DNA of 64,000 bases from Ecdyonurus torrentis (taxonomy: Eukaryota > Arthropoda > Insecta > Ephemeroptera > Heptageniidae): NCBI GenBank assembly GCA_949318235.1, contig OX439129.1, positions 1,426,001-1,490,000 on the forward strand. Direction: 5' to 3'. Below are positions 21,725 through 34,994 of this stretch, one piece after another (positions within the stretch are counted from its first letter, which is position 1; every line of letters starts with the position of its first letter). A program made the translations under genes and the position numbers. Under the pieces are notes generated by a model, which did no database searches, had not been told where the DNA came from, and saw nothing but the letters and a program-made list of their open reading frames with translations.

Positions 21725-22952
21725 ATGAAACAAAGTTTCTATTTCAAGAACCAAATGTTATTGAATGATAAAAATCATACTTTTTACACGATTAAAACTA
21801 GTTTTTATGATTTCTCAAAAACTAAGAATGCTACAGACTTCAAATTCAAATCAAAACATAGCTTTTTCAATTCTTTACAAAAAAGATGTTTTGAACTTTT
21901 TTGCTCCGACGCATACTTTTTGGGTTATTGGCAATTTTAGTTTTCACTCATCATGTATTCAAACCAAGTCATGAAACAAAGTTTCTATTTCAAGAACCAA
22001 ATGTTATTGAATGATGAAAATCATAATTTTTACACGATTAAAACTAGTTTTGATGATTTCTCAAAAACTAAGAATGCTACTGACTTTAAATTCAAATCAA
22101 AACATAGCTTTTTCAATTCTTTACAAAAAAGATGTTTTGAACTTTTTTGCTCCGACGCATACTTTTTGGGTTATTGACAATTATAGTTTTCACTTATCAT
22201 GTAGCCAAACCAAGTCATGAAACAAAGTTTCTATTTCAAGAACCAAATGTTATTGAATGATAAAAATCATACTTTTTACACGATTAAAACTAGTTTTGAT
22301 GATTTCTCAAAAACTAAGAATGCTACTGACTTTAAATTTGACTCAAAACATAGCTTTTTCAATTCTCTACAAAAAAATGTCTTAAACTTTTTTGCTCCGA
22401 CGCATACTTTTTGGGTTATTGACAATTTTAGTTTTCACTCATCATGTATTCAAACCAAGTCATGAAACAAAGTTTCTATTTCAAGAACCAAATGTTATTG
22501 AATGATGAAAATCATAATTTTTACACGATTAAAACTAGTTTTGATGATTTCTCAAAAACTAAGAATGCTACTGACTTTAAATTTGACTCAAAACATAGCT
22601 TTTTCAATTCTCTACAAAAAAATGTCTTAAACTTTTTTGCTCCGACGCATACTTTTTGGGTTATTGGCAATTTTAGTTTTCACTCATCATGTATTCAAAC
22701 CAAGTCATGAAACAAAGTTTCTATTTCAAGAACCAAATGTTATTGAATGATGAAAATCATAATTTTTACACGATTAAAACTAGTTTTGATGATTTCTCAA
22801 AAACTAAGAATGCTACTGACTTTAAATGTGACTCAAAACATAGCTTTTTCAATTCTCTACAAAAAAAATGTCTTAAACTTTTTTGCTCCGACGCATACTT
22901 TTTGGGTTATTGACAATTTTAGTTTTCACTCATCATGTAGCCAAACCAAGTC
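21725..22952. repeat. 5-monomer tandem duplication, copy 2 (1,228 bp)
   Basis: The order is A, P, J, J2, M2, as in 20497-21724. A third single copy occurs at 27132-28359, followed like this one by I and a J reading 'ATGATACAAAG'. Confidence 0.92.
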
Positions 22953-23443
22953 ATGAAACAAAGTTTCTATTTCAAGAACCAAATGTTATTGAATGATAAA
23001 AATCATACTTTTTACACGATTAAAACTAGTTTTGATGATTTCTCAAAAACTAAGAATGCTACTGACTTTAAATTTAACTTATAACATAGCTTTTTTAATT
23101 CTCTACAAAAAAGATGTCTTAAACTTTTTTGCTCCGACGCATACTTTTTAGGTTATTGACAATTATAGTTTTCACTTATCATGTAGCCAAACCAAGTCAT
23201 GATACAAAGTTTCTATTTCAAGAACCAAATGTTATTGAATGATAAAAATCATACTTTTTACACGATTAAAACTAGTTTTGATGATTTCTCAAAAACTAAG
23301 AATGCTACTGACTTTAAATTTGACTCAAAACATAGCTTTTTCAATTCTCTACAAAAAAATGTCTTAAACTTTTTTGCTCCGACGCATACTTTTTGGGTTA
23401 TTGACAATTTTAGTTTTCACTCATCATGTAGCCAAACCAAGTC
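22953..23443. repeat. I-J pair with a shared private variant
   Basis: I is followed by a J beginning 'ATGATACAAAG' rather than 'ATGAAACAAAG'. The same pair with the same variant is at 28360-28850, showing that the two regions share a recent common copy. Confidence 0.88.
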
Positions 23444-25409
23444 ATGAAACAAAGTTTCTATTTCAAGAACCAAATGTTATTGAATGATAAAAATCATACT
23501 TTTTACACGATTAAAACTAGTTTTGATGATTTCTCAAAAACTAAGTATGCTACAGACTTCAAATTCAATTTAAAACCTAGCTTTTTCAATTCTCTACAAA
23601 AAAGATGTCTTGAACATTTTTGCTCCGACGCATACTTTTTGGGTTATTGACAATTTTAGTTTTCACTCATTATGTAGCCAAACCAAGTCATGAAACAAAG
23701 TTTCTATTTCAAGTACCAAATGTTATTGAATGATAAAAATCATACTTTTTACACAATTAAAAATAGTTTTGATGATTTGTCAAAAACTAAGAATGCTACT
23801 GACATAAAATTTGACTTAAAACATAGCTTTTTCAATTCTCTACAAAAAAGATGTTTTGAACTTTTTTGCTCCGACGCATACTTTTTGGGTTATTGACAAT
23901 TTTAGTTTTCACTCATCATGTATTCAAACCAAGTCATGAAACAAAGTTTCTATTTCAAGAACCAAATGTTATTGAATGATGAAAATCATAATTTTTACAC
24001 GATTAAAAATAGTTTTGATGATTTCTCAAAAACTAAGAATGCTACAGACTTCAAATTCAGTTTAAAACATAGCTTTTTCAATTCTTTACAAAAAAGATGT
24101 TTTGAACTTTTTTGCTCCGACGCATACTTTTTGGGTTATTGACAATTTTAGTTTTCACTCATCTTGTAGCCAAACCAAGTCATGAAGCAAATTTTCTATT
24201 TCAAGAACCAAATGTTATTGAATGATAAAAATCATACTTTTTACACGATTAAAACTAGTTTTGATGATTTCTCAAAAACTAAGAATGCTATTGACTTAAA
24301 ATTTAACTCATAACATAGCTTTTTCAATTCTCTACAAAAAAAATGTCTTAAACTTTTTTGCTCCGACGCATACTTTTTGGGTTATTGACAATTTTAGTTT
24401 TCACTCATCATGTAGCCAAACCAAGTCATGAAACAAAGTTTCTATTTCAAGAACCAAATGTTATTGAATGATAAAAATCATACTTTTTACACGATTAAAA
24501 CTAGTTTTTATGATTTCTCAAAAACTAAGAATGCTACAGACTTCAAATTCAAATCAAAACATAGCTTTTTCAATTCTTTACAAAAAAGATGTTTTGAACT
24601 TTTTTGCTCCGACGCATACTTTTTGGGTTATTGACAATTATAGTTTTCACTTATCATGTAGCCAAACCAAGTCATGAAACAAAGTTTCTATTTCAAGAAC
24701 CAAATGTTATTGAATGATAAAAATCATACTTTTTACACGATTAAAACTAGTTTTGATGATTTCTCAAAAACTAAGAATGCTACTGACTTTAAATTTGACT
24801 CAAAACATAGCTTTTTCAATTCTCTACAAAAAAATGTCTTAAACTTTTTTGCTCCGACGCATACTTTTTGGGTTATTGACAATTTTAGTTTTCACTCATC
24901 ATGTATTCAAACCAAGTCATGAAACAAAGTTTCTATTTCAAGAACCAAATGTTATTGAATGATGAAAATCATAATTTTTACACGATTAAAACTAGTTTTG
25001 ATGATTTCTCAAAAACTAAGAATGCTACTGACTTTAAATTTGACTCAAAACATAGCTTTTTCAATTCTCTACAAAAAAATGTCTTAAACTTTTTTGCTCC
25101 GACGCATACTTTTTGGGTTATTGGCAATTTTAGTTTTCACTCATCATGTATTCAAACCAAGTCATGAAACAAAGTTTCTATTTCAAGAACCAAATGTTAT
25201 TGAATGATGAAAATCATAATTTTTACACGATTAAAACTAGTTTTGATGATTTCTCAAAAACTAAGAATGCTACTGACTTTAAATGTGACTCAAAACATAG
25301 CTTTTTCAATTCTCTACAAAAAAAATGTCTTAAACTTTTTTGCTCCGACGCATACTTTTTGGGTTATTGACAATTTTAGTTTTCACTCATCATGTAGCCA
25401 AACCAAGTC
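23444..25409. repeat. 8-monomer shortened HOR copy (1,966 bp)
   Basis: The order is F', G, C, chimera (24182), A', J, J2, M2. It equals the 9-monomer HOR minus one monomer. The missing L-M boundary is replaced by a single chimeric monomer. Confidence 0.9.
24182..24427. repeat. Chimeric monomer K/L/M
   Basis: The front is K ('ATGAAGCAAATTTTC'), the middle is L ('GCTATTGACTTAAAATTT', 'CATAACATAG'), and the rear is M (C144, eight-A run, 'TTTTTGGG'). The last L-specific base is T at 24311 and the first M-specific base is C at 24325. It replaces the L-M pair present in neighbouring HOR copies, removing 246 bp. Confidence 0.9.
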
Positions 25410-28400
25410 ATGAAACAAAGTTTCTATTTCAAGAACCAAATGTTATTGAATGATAAAAATCATACTTTTTACACGATTAAAACTAGTTTTGATGATTTCT
25501 CAAAAACTAAGTATGCTACAGACTTCAAATTCAATTTAAAACCTAGCTTTTTCAATTCTCTACAAAAAAGATGTCTTGAACATTTTTGCTCCGACGCATA
25601 CTTTTTGGGTTATTGACAATTTTAGTTTTCACTCATTATGTAGCCAAACCAAGTCATGAAACAAAGTTTCTATTTCAAGTACCAAATGTTATTGAATGAT
25701 AAAAATCATACTTTTTACACAATTAAAAATAGTTTTGATGATTTGTCAAAAACTAAGAATGCTACTGACATAAAATTTGACTTAAAACATAGCTTTTTCA
25801 ATTCTCTACAAAAAAGATGTTTTGAACTTTTTTGCTCCGACGCATACTTTTTGGGTTATTGACAATTTTAGTTTTCACTCATCATGTATTCAAACCAAGT
25901 CATGAAACAAAGTTTCTATTTCAAGAACCAAATGTTATTGAATGATGAAAATCATAATTTTTACACGATTAAAAATAGTTTTGATGATTTCTCAAAAACT
26001 AAGAATGCTACAGACTTCAAATTCAGTTTAAAACATAGCTTTTTCAATTCTTTACAAAAAAGATGTTTTGAACTTTTTTGCTCCGACGCATACTTTTTGG
26101 GTTATTGACAATTTTAGTTTTCACTCATCTTGTAGCCAAACCAAGTCATGAAGCAAATTTTCTATTTCAAGAACCAAATGTTATTGAATGATAAAAATCA
26201 TACTTTTTACACGATTAAAACTAGTTTTGATGATTTCTCAAAAACTAAGAATGCTATTGACTTAAAATTTAACTCATAACATAGCTTTTTTAATTCTCTA
26301 CAAAAAAGATGTCTTAAACTTTTTTGCTCCGACGCATACTTTTTAGGTTATTGACAATTATAGTTTTCACTTATCATGTAGCCAAACCAAGTCATGAAAC
26401 AAAGTTTCTATTTCAAGAACCAAATGTTATTGAATGATAAAAATCATACTTTTTACACGATTAAAACTAGTTTTGATGATTTCTCAAAAACTAAGAATGC
26501 TACTGACTTTAAATGTGACTCAAAACATAGCTTTTTCAATTCTCTACAAAAAAAATTGCATAAACTTTTTTGCTCCGACGCATACTTTTTGGGTTATTGA
26601 CAATTTTAGTTTTCACTCATCATGTAGCCAAACCAAGTCATGAAACAAAGTTTCTATTTCAAGAACCAAATGTTATTGAATGATAAAAATCATACTTTTT
26701 ACACGATTAAAACTAGTTTTTATGATTTCTCAAAAACTAAGAATGCTACAGACTTCAAATTCAAATCAAAACATAGCTTTTTCAATTCTTTACAAAAAAG
26801 ATGTTTTGAACTTTTTTGCTCCGACGCATACTTTTTGGGTTATTGGCAATTTTAGTTTTCACTCATCATGTATTCAAACCAAGTCATGAAACAAAGTTTC
26901 TATTTCAAGAACCAAATGTTATTGAATGATGAAAATCATAATTTTTACACGATTAAAACTAGTTTTGATGATTTCTCAAAAACTAAGAATGCTACTGACT
27001 TTAAATGTGACTCAAAACATAGCTTTTTCAATTCTCTACAAAAAAAATGTCTTAAACTTTTTTGCTCCGACGCATACTTTTTGGGTTATTGACAATTTTA
27101 ATTTTCACTCATCATGTAGCCAAACCAAGTCATGAAACAAAGTTTCTATTTCAAGAACCAAATGTTATTGAATGATAAAAATCATACTTTTTACACGATT
27201 AAAACTAGTTTTTATGATTTCTCAAAAACTAAGAATGCTACAGACTTCAAATTCAAATCAAAACATAGCTTTTTCAATTCTTTACAAAAAAGATGTTTTG
27301 AACTTTTTTGCTCCGACGCATACTTTTTGGGTTATTGGCAATTTTAGTTTTCACTCATCATGTATTCAAACCAAGTCATGAAACAAAGTTTCTATTTCAA
27401 GAACCAAATGTTATTGAATGATGAAAATCATAATTTTTACACGATTAAAACTAGTTTTGATGATTTCTCAAAAACTAAGAATGCTACTGACTTTAAATTC
27501 AAATCAAAACATAGCTTTTTCAATTCTTTACAAAAAAGATGTTTTGAACTTTTTTGCTCCGACGCATACTTTTTGGGTTATTGACAATTATAGTTTTCAC
27601 TTATCATGTAGCCAAACCAAGTCATGAAACAAAGTTTCTATTTCAAGAACCAAATGTTATTGAATGATAAAAATCATACTTTTTACACGATTAAAACTAG
27701 TTTTGATGATTTCTCAAAAACTAAGAATGCTACTGACTTTAAATTTGACTCAAAACATAGCTTTTTCAATTCTCTACAAAAAAATGTCTTAAACTTTTTT
27801 GCTCCGACGCATACTTTTTGGGTTATTGACAATTTTAGTTTTCACTCATCATGTATTCAAACCAAGTCATGAAACAAAGTTTCTATTTCAAGAACCAAAT
27901 GTTATTGAATGATGAAAATCATAATTTTTACACGATTAAAACTAGTTTTGATGATTTCTCAAAAACTAAGAATGCTACTGACTTTAAATTTGACTCAAAA
28001 CATAGCTTTTTCAATTCTCTACAAAAAAATGTCTTAAACTTTTTTGCTCCGACGCATACTTTTTGGGTTATTGGCAATTTTAGTTTTCACTCATCATGTA
28101 TTCAAACCAAGTCATGAAACAAAGTTTCTATTTCAAGAACCAAATGTTATTGAATGATGAAAATCATAATTTTTACACGATTAAAACTAGTTTTGATGAT
28201 TTCTCAAAAACTAAGAATGCTACTGACTTTAAATGTGACTCAAAACATAGCTTTTTCAATTCTCTACAAAAAAAATGTCTTAAACTTTTTTGCTCCGACG
28301 CATACTTTTTGGGTTATTGACAATTTTAGTTTTCACTCATCATGTAGCCAAACCAAGTCATGAAACAAAGTTTCTATTTCAAGAACCAAATGTTATTGAA

Positions 28401-28850
28401 TGATAAAAATCATACTTTTTACACGATTAAAACTAGTTTTGATGATTTCTCAAAAACTAAGAATGCTACTGACTTTAAATTTAACTTATAACATAGCTTT
28501 TTTAATTCTCTACAAAAAAGATGTCTTAAACTTTTTTGCTCCGACGCATACTTTTTAGGTTATTGACAATTATAGTTTTCACTTATCATGTAGCCAAACC
28601 AAGTCATGATACAAAGTTTCTATTTCAAGAACCAAATGTTATTGAATGATAAAAATCATACTTTTTACACGATTAAAACTAGTTTTGATGATTTCTCAAA
28701 AACTAAGAATGCTACTGACTTTAAATTTGACTCAAAACATAGCTTTTTCAATTCTCTACAAAAAAATGTCTTAAACTTTTTTGCTCCGACGCATACTTTT
28801 TGGGTTATTGACAATTTTAGTTTTCACTCATCATGTAGCCAAACCAAGTC
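25410..28850. repeat. 14-monomer block (3,441 bp)
   Basis: The order is F', G, C, K/L, M, A, M2, A, P, J, J2, M2, I, J. It equals 18775-23443 (19 monomers, 4,669 bp) without one copy of the A-P-J-J2-M2 module; the length difference is exactly 1,228 bp. M at 26394 has 'TTGCATAAAC', and the M2 at 26886 has 'TTTTAATTTTCAC', a change I saw only there. Confidence 0.9.
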
Positions 28851-31062
28851 ATGAAACAAAGTTTCTATTTCAAGAACCAAATGTTATTGAATGATAAAAA
28901 TCATACTTTTTACACGATTAAAACTAGTTTTGATGATTTCTCAAAAACTAAGTATGCTACAGACTTCAAATTCAATTTAAAACCTAGCTTTTTCAATTCT
29001 CTACAAAAAAGATGTCTTGAACATTTTTGCTCCGACGCATACTTTTTGGGTTATTGACAATTTTAGTTTTCACTCATTATGTAGCCAAACCAAGTCATGA
29101 AACAAAGTTTCTATTTCAAGTACCAAATGTTATTGAATGATAAAAATCATACTTTTTACACAATTAAAAATAGTTTTGATGATTTGTCAAAAACTAAGAA
29201 TGCTACTGACATAAAATTTGACTTAAAACATAGCTTTTTCAATTCTCTACAAAAAAGATGTTTTGAACTTTTTTGCTCCGACGCATACTTTTTGGGTTAT
29301 TGACAATTTTAGTTTTCACTCATCATGTATTCAAACCAAGTCATGAAACAAAGTTTCTATTTCAAGAACCAAATGTTATTGAATGATGAAAATCATAATT
29401 TTTACACGATTAAAAATAGTTTTGATGATTTCTCAAAAACTAAGAATGCTACAGACTTCAAATTCAGTTTAAAACATAGCTTTTTCAATTCTTTACAAAA
29501 AAGATGTTTTGAACTTTTTTGCTCCGACGCATACTTTTTGGGTTATTGACAATTTTAGTTTTCACTCATCTTGTAGCCAAACCAAGTCATGAAGCAAATT
29601 TTCTATTTCAAGAACCAAATGTTATTGAATGATAAAAATCATACTTTTTACACGATTAAAACTAGTTTTGATGATTTCTCAAAAACTAAGAATGCTATTG
29701 ACTTAAAATTTAACTCATAACATAGCTTTTTTAATTCTCTACAAAAAAGATGTCTTAAACTTTTTTGCTCCGACGCATACTTTTTAGGTTATTGACAATT
29801 ATAGTTTTCACTTATCATGTAGCCAAACCAAGTCATGAAACAAAGTTTCTATTTCAAGAACCAAATGTTATTGAATGATAAAAATCATACTTTTTACACG
29901 ATTAAAACTAGTTTTGATGATTTCTCAAAAACTAAGAATGCTACTGACTTTAAATGTGACTCAAAACATAGCTTTTTCAATTCTCTACAAAAAAAATGTC
30001 TTAAACTTTTTTGCTCCGACGCATACTTTTTGGGTTATTGACAATTTTAGTTTTCACTCATCATGTAGCCAAACCAAGTCATGAAACAAAGTTTCTATTT
30101 CAAGAACCAAATGTTATTGAATGATAAAAATCATACTTTTTACACGATTAAAACTAGTTTTTATGATTTCTCAAAAACTAAGAATGCTACAGACTTCAAA
30201 TTCAAATCAAAACATAGCTTTTTCAATTCTTTACAAAAAAGATGTTTTGAACTTTTTTGCTCCGACGCATACTTTTTGGGTTATTGACAATTATAGTTTT
30301 CACTTATCATGTAGCCAAACCAAGTCATGAAACAAAGTTTCTATTTCAAGAACCAAATGTTATTGAATGATAAAAATCATACTTTTTACACGATTAAAAC
30401 TAGTTTTGATGATTTCTCAAAAACTAAGAATGCTACTGACTTTAAATTTGACTCAAAACATAGCTTTTTCAATTCTCTACAAAAAAATGTCTTAAACTTT
30501 TTTGCTCCGACGCATACTTTTTGGGTTATTGACAATTTTAGTTTTCACTCATCATGTATTCAAACCAAGTCATGAAACAAAGTTTCTATATCAAGAACCA
30601 AATGTTATTGAATGATGAAAATCATAATTTTTACACGATTAAAACTAGTTTTGATGATTTCTCAAAAACTAAGAATGCTACTGACTTTAAATTTGACTCA
30701 AAACATAGCTTTTTCAATTCTCTACAAAAAAATGTCTTAAACTTTTTTGCTCCGACGCATACTTTTTGGGTTATTGGCAATTTTAGTTTTCACTCATCAT
30801 GTATTCAAACCAAGTCATGAAACAAAGTTTCTATTTCAAGAACCAAATGTTATTGAATGATGAAAATCATAATTTTTACACGATTAAAACTAGTTTTGAT
30901 GATTTCTCAAAAACTAAGAATGCTACTGACTTTAAATGTGACTCAAAACATAGCTTTTTCAATTCTCTACAAAAAAAATGTCTTAAACTTTTTTGCTCCG
31001 ACGCATACTTTTTGGGTTATTGACAATTTTAGTTTTCACTCATCATGTAGCCAAACCAAGTC
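28851..31062. repeat. 9-monomer HOR, copy 1 (2,212 bp)
   Basis: The order is F', G, C, K/L, M, A', J, J2, M2. The J2 carries 'TCTATATCAAG'. The following 2,212 bp repeat all nine monomers, including that private base. Confidence 0.93.
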
Positions 31063-33274
31063 ATGAAACAAAGTTTCTATTTCAAGAACCAAATGTTATT
31101 GAATGATAAAAATCATACTTTTTACACGATTAAAACTAGTTTTGATGATTTCTCAAAAACTAAGTATGCTACAGACTTCAAATTCAATTTAAAACCTAGC
31201 TTTTTCAATTCTCTACAAAAAAGATGTCTTGAACATTTTTGCTCCGACGCATACTTTTTGGGTTATTGACAATTTTAGTTTTCACTCATTATGTAGCCAA
31301 ACCAAGTCATGAAACAAAGTTTCTATTTCAAGTACCAAATGTTATTGAATGATAAAAATCATACTTTTTACACAATTAAAAATAGTTTTGATGATTTGTC
31401 AAAAACTAAGAATGCTACTGACATAAAATTTGACTTAAAACATAGCTTTTTCAATTCTCTACAAAAAAGATGTTTTGAACTTTTTTGCTCCGACGCATAC
31501 TTTTTGGGTTATTGACAATTTTAGTTTTCACTCATCATGTATTCAAACCAAGTCATGAAACAAAGTTTCTATTTCAAGAACCAAATGTTATTGAATGATG
31601 AAAATCATAATTTTTACACGATTAAAAATAGTTTTGATGATTTCTCAAAAACTAAGAATGCTACAGACTTCAAATTCAGTTTAAAACATAGCTTTTTCAA
31701 TTCTTTACAAAAAAGATGTTTTGAACTTTTTTGCTCCGACGCATACTTTTTGGGTTATTGACAATTTTAGTTTTCACTCATCTTGTAGCCAAACCAAGTC
31801 ATGAAGCAAATTTTCTATTTCAAGAACCAAATGTTATTGAATGATAAAAATCATACTTTTTACACGATTAAAACTAGTTTTGATGATTTCTCAAAAACTA
31901 AGAATGCTATTGACTTAAAATTTAACTCATAACATAGCTTTTTTAATTCTCTACAAAAAAGATGTCTTAAACTTTTTTGCTCCGACGCATACTTTTTAGG
32001 TTATTGACAATTATAGTTTTCACTTATCATGTAGCCAAACCAAGTCATGAAACAAAGTTTCTATTTCAAGAACCAAATGTTATTGAATGATAAAAATCAT
32101 ACTTTTTACACGATTAAAACTAGTTTTGATGATTTCTCAAAAACTAAGAATGCTACTGACTTTAAATGTGACTCAAAACATAGCTTTTTCAATTCTCTAC
32201 AAAAAAAATGTCTTAAACTTTTTTGCTCCGACGCATACTTTTTGGGTTATTGACAATTTTAGTTTTCACTCATCATGTAGCCAAACCAAGTCATGAAACA
32301 AAGTTTCTATTTCAAGAACCAAATGTTATTGAATGATAAAAATCATACTTTTTACACGATTAAAACTAGTTTTTATGATTTCTCAAAAACTAAGAATGCT
32401 ACAGACTTCAAATTCAAATCAAAACATAGCTTTTTCAATTCTTTACAAAAAAGATGTTTTGAACTTTTTTGCTCCGACGCATACTTTTTGGGTTATTGAC
32501 AATTATAGTTTTCACTTATCATGTAGCCAAACCAAGTCATGAAACAAAGTTTCTATTTCAAGAACCAAATGTTATTGAATGATAAAAATCATACTTTTTA
32601 CACGATTAAAACTAGTTTTGATGATTTCTCAAAAACTAAGAATGCTACTGACTTTAAATTTGACTCAAAACATAGCTTTTTCAATTCTCTACAAAAAAAT
32701 GTCTTAAACTTTTTTGCTCCGACGCATACTTTTTGGGTTATTGACAATTTTAGTTTTCACTCATCATGTATTCAAACCAAGTCATGAAACAAAGTTTCTA
32801 TATCAAGAACCAAATGTTATTGAATGATGAAAATCATAATTTTTACACGATTAAAACTAGTTTTGATGATTTCTCAAAAACTAAGAATGCTACTGACTTT
32901 AAATTTGACTCAAAACATAGCTTTTTCAATTCTCTACAAAAAAATGTCTTAAACTTTTTTGCTCCGACGCATACTTTTTGGGTTATTGGCAATTTTAGTT
33001 TTCACTCATCATGTATTCAAACCAAGTCATGAAACAAAGTTTCTATTTCAAGAACCAAATGTTATTGAATGATGAAAATCATAATTTTTACACGATTAAA
33101 ACTAGTTTTGATGATTTCTCAAAAACTAAGAATGCTACTGACTTTAAATGTGACTCAAAACATAGCTTTTTCAATTCTCTACAAAAAAAATGTCTTAAAC
33201 TTTTTTGCTCCGACGCATACTTTTTGGGTTATTGACAATTTTAGTTTTCACTCATCATGTAGCCAAACCAAGTC
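31063..33274. repeat. 9-monomer HOR, copy 2 (2,212 bp)
   Basis: It has the same nine types as 28851-31062, including the 'TCTATATCAAG' J2. I noticed no difference between the two copies. Confidence 0.93.
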
Positions 33275-34994
33275 ATGAAACAAAGTTTCTATTTCAAGAA
33301 CCAAATGTTATTGAATGATAAAAATCATACTTTTTACACGATTAAAACTAGTTTTGATGATTTCTCAAAAACTAAGTATGCTACAGACTTCAAATTCAAT
33401 TTAAAACCTAGCTTTTTCAATTCTCTACAAAAAAGATGTCTTGAACATTTTTGCTCCGACGCATACTTTTTGGGTTATTGACAATTTTAGTTTTCACTCA
33501 TTATGTAGCCAAACCAAGTCATGAAACAAAGTTTCTATTTCAAGTACCAAATGTTATTGAATGATAAAAATCATACTTTTTACACAATTAAAAATAGTTT
33601 TGATGATTTGTCAAAAACTAAGAATGCTACTGACATAAAATTTGACTTAAAACATAGCTTTTTCAATTCTCTACAAAAAAGATGTTTTGAACTTTTTTGC
33701 TCCGACGCATACTTTTTGGGTTATTGACAATTTTAGTTTTCACTCATCATGTATTCAAACCAAGTCATGAAACAAAGTTTCTATTTCAAGAACCAAATGT
33801 TATTGAATGATGAAAATCATAATTTTTACACGATTAAAAATAGTTTTGATGATTTCTCAAAAACTAAGAATGCTACAGACTTCAAATTCAGTTTAAAACA
33901 TAGCTTTTTCAATTCTTTACAAAAAAGATGTTTTGAACTTTTTTGCTCCGACGCATACTTTTTGGGTTATTGACAATTTTAGTTTTCACTCATCTTGTAG
34001 CCAAACCAAGTCATGAAGCAAATTTTCTATTTCAAGAACCAAATGTTATTGAATGATAAAAATCATACTTTTTACACGATTAAAACTAGTTTTGATGATT
34101 TCTCAAAAACTAAGAATGCTATTGACTTAAAATTTAACTCATAACATAGCTTTTTTAATTCTCTACAAAAAAGATGTCTTAAACTTTTTTGCTCCGACGC
34201 ATACTTTTTAGGTTATTGACAATTATAGTTTTCACTTATCATGTAGCCAAACCAAGTCTTGAAACAAAGTTTCTATTTCAAGAACCAAATGTTATTGAAT
34301 GATAAAAATCATACTTTTTACACGATTAAAACTAGTTTTGATGATTTCTCAAAAACTAAGAATGCTACTGACTTTAAATGTGACTCAAAACATAGCTTTT
34401 TCAATTCTCTACAAAAAAATGTCTTAAACTTTTTTGCTCCGACGCATACTTTTTGGGTTATTGACAATTTTAGTTTTCACTCATCATGTATTCAAACCAA
34501 GTCATGAAACAAAGTTTCTATTTCAAGAACCAAATGTTATTGAATGATGAAAATCATAATTTTTACACGATTAAAACTAGTTTTGATGATTTCTCAAAAA
34601 CTAAGAATGCTACTGACTTTAAATTTGACTCAAAACATAGCTTTTTCAATTCTCTACAAAAAAATGTCTTAAACTTTTTTGCTCCGACGCATACTTTTTG
34701 GGTTATTGGCAATTTTAGTTTTCACTCATCATGTATTCAAACCAAGTCATGAAACAAAGTTTCTATTTCAAGAACCAAATGTTATTGAATGATGAAAATC
34801 ATAATTTTTACACGATTAAAACTAGTTTTGATGATTTCTCAAAAACTAAGAATGCTACTGACTTTAAATGTGACTCAAAACATAGCTTTTTCAATTCTCT
34901 ACAAAAAAAATGTCTTAAACTTTTTTGCTCCGACGCATACTTTTTGGGTTATTGACAATTTTAGTTTTCACTCATCATGTAGCCAAACCAAGTC
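33275..34994. repeat. 7-monomer shortened HOR copy (1,720 bp)
   Basis: The order is F', G, C, K/L, chimera (34259), J2, M2. The chimera joins the left of M to the right of J, removing the equivalent of two monomers. Its first base is also changed, 'GTCTTGAAAC' in place of 'GTCATGAAAC'. Confidence 0.9.
34259..34503. repeat. Chimeric monomer M/J
   Basis: The left carries the M-specific G at 34380 ('AAATGTGACTC'). The right has the J-type contracted A run and a 'GTATTC' tail. The switch lies between 34381 and the A run ending near 34419. It replaces M, A' and J of the 9-monomer HOR, removing two monomer equivalents. Confidence 0.9.
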
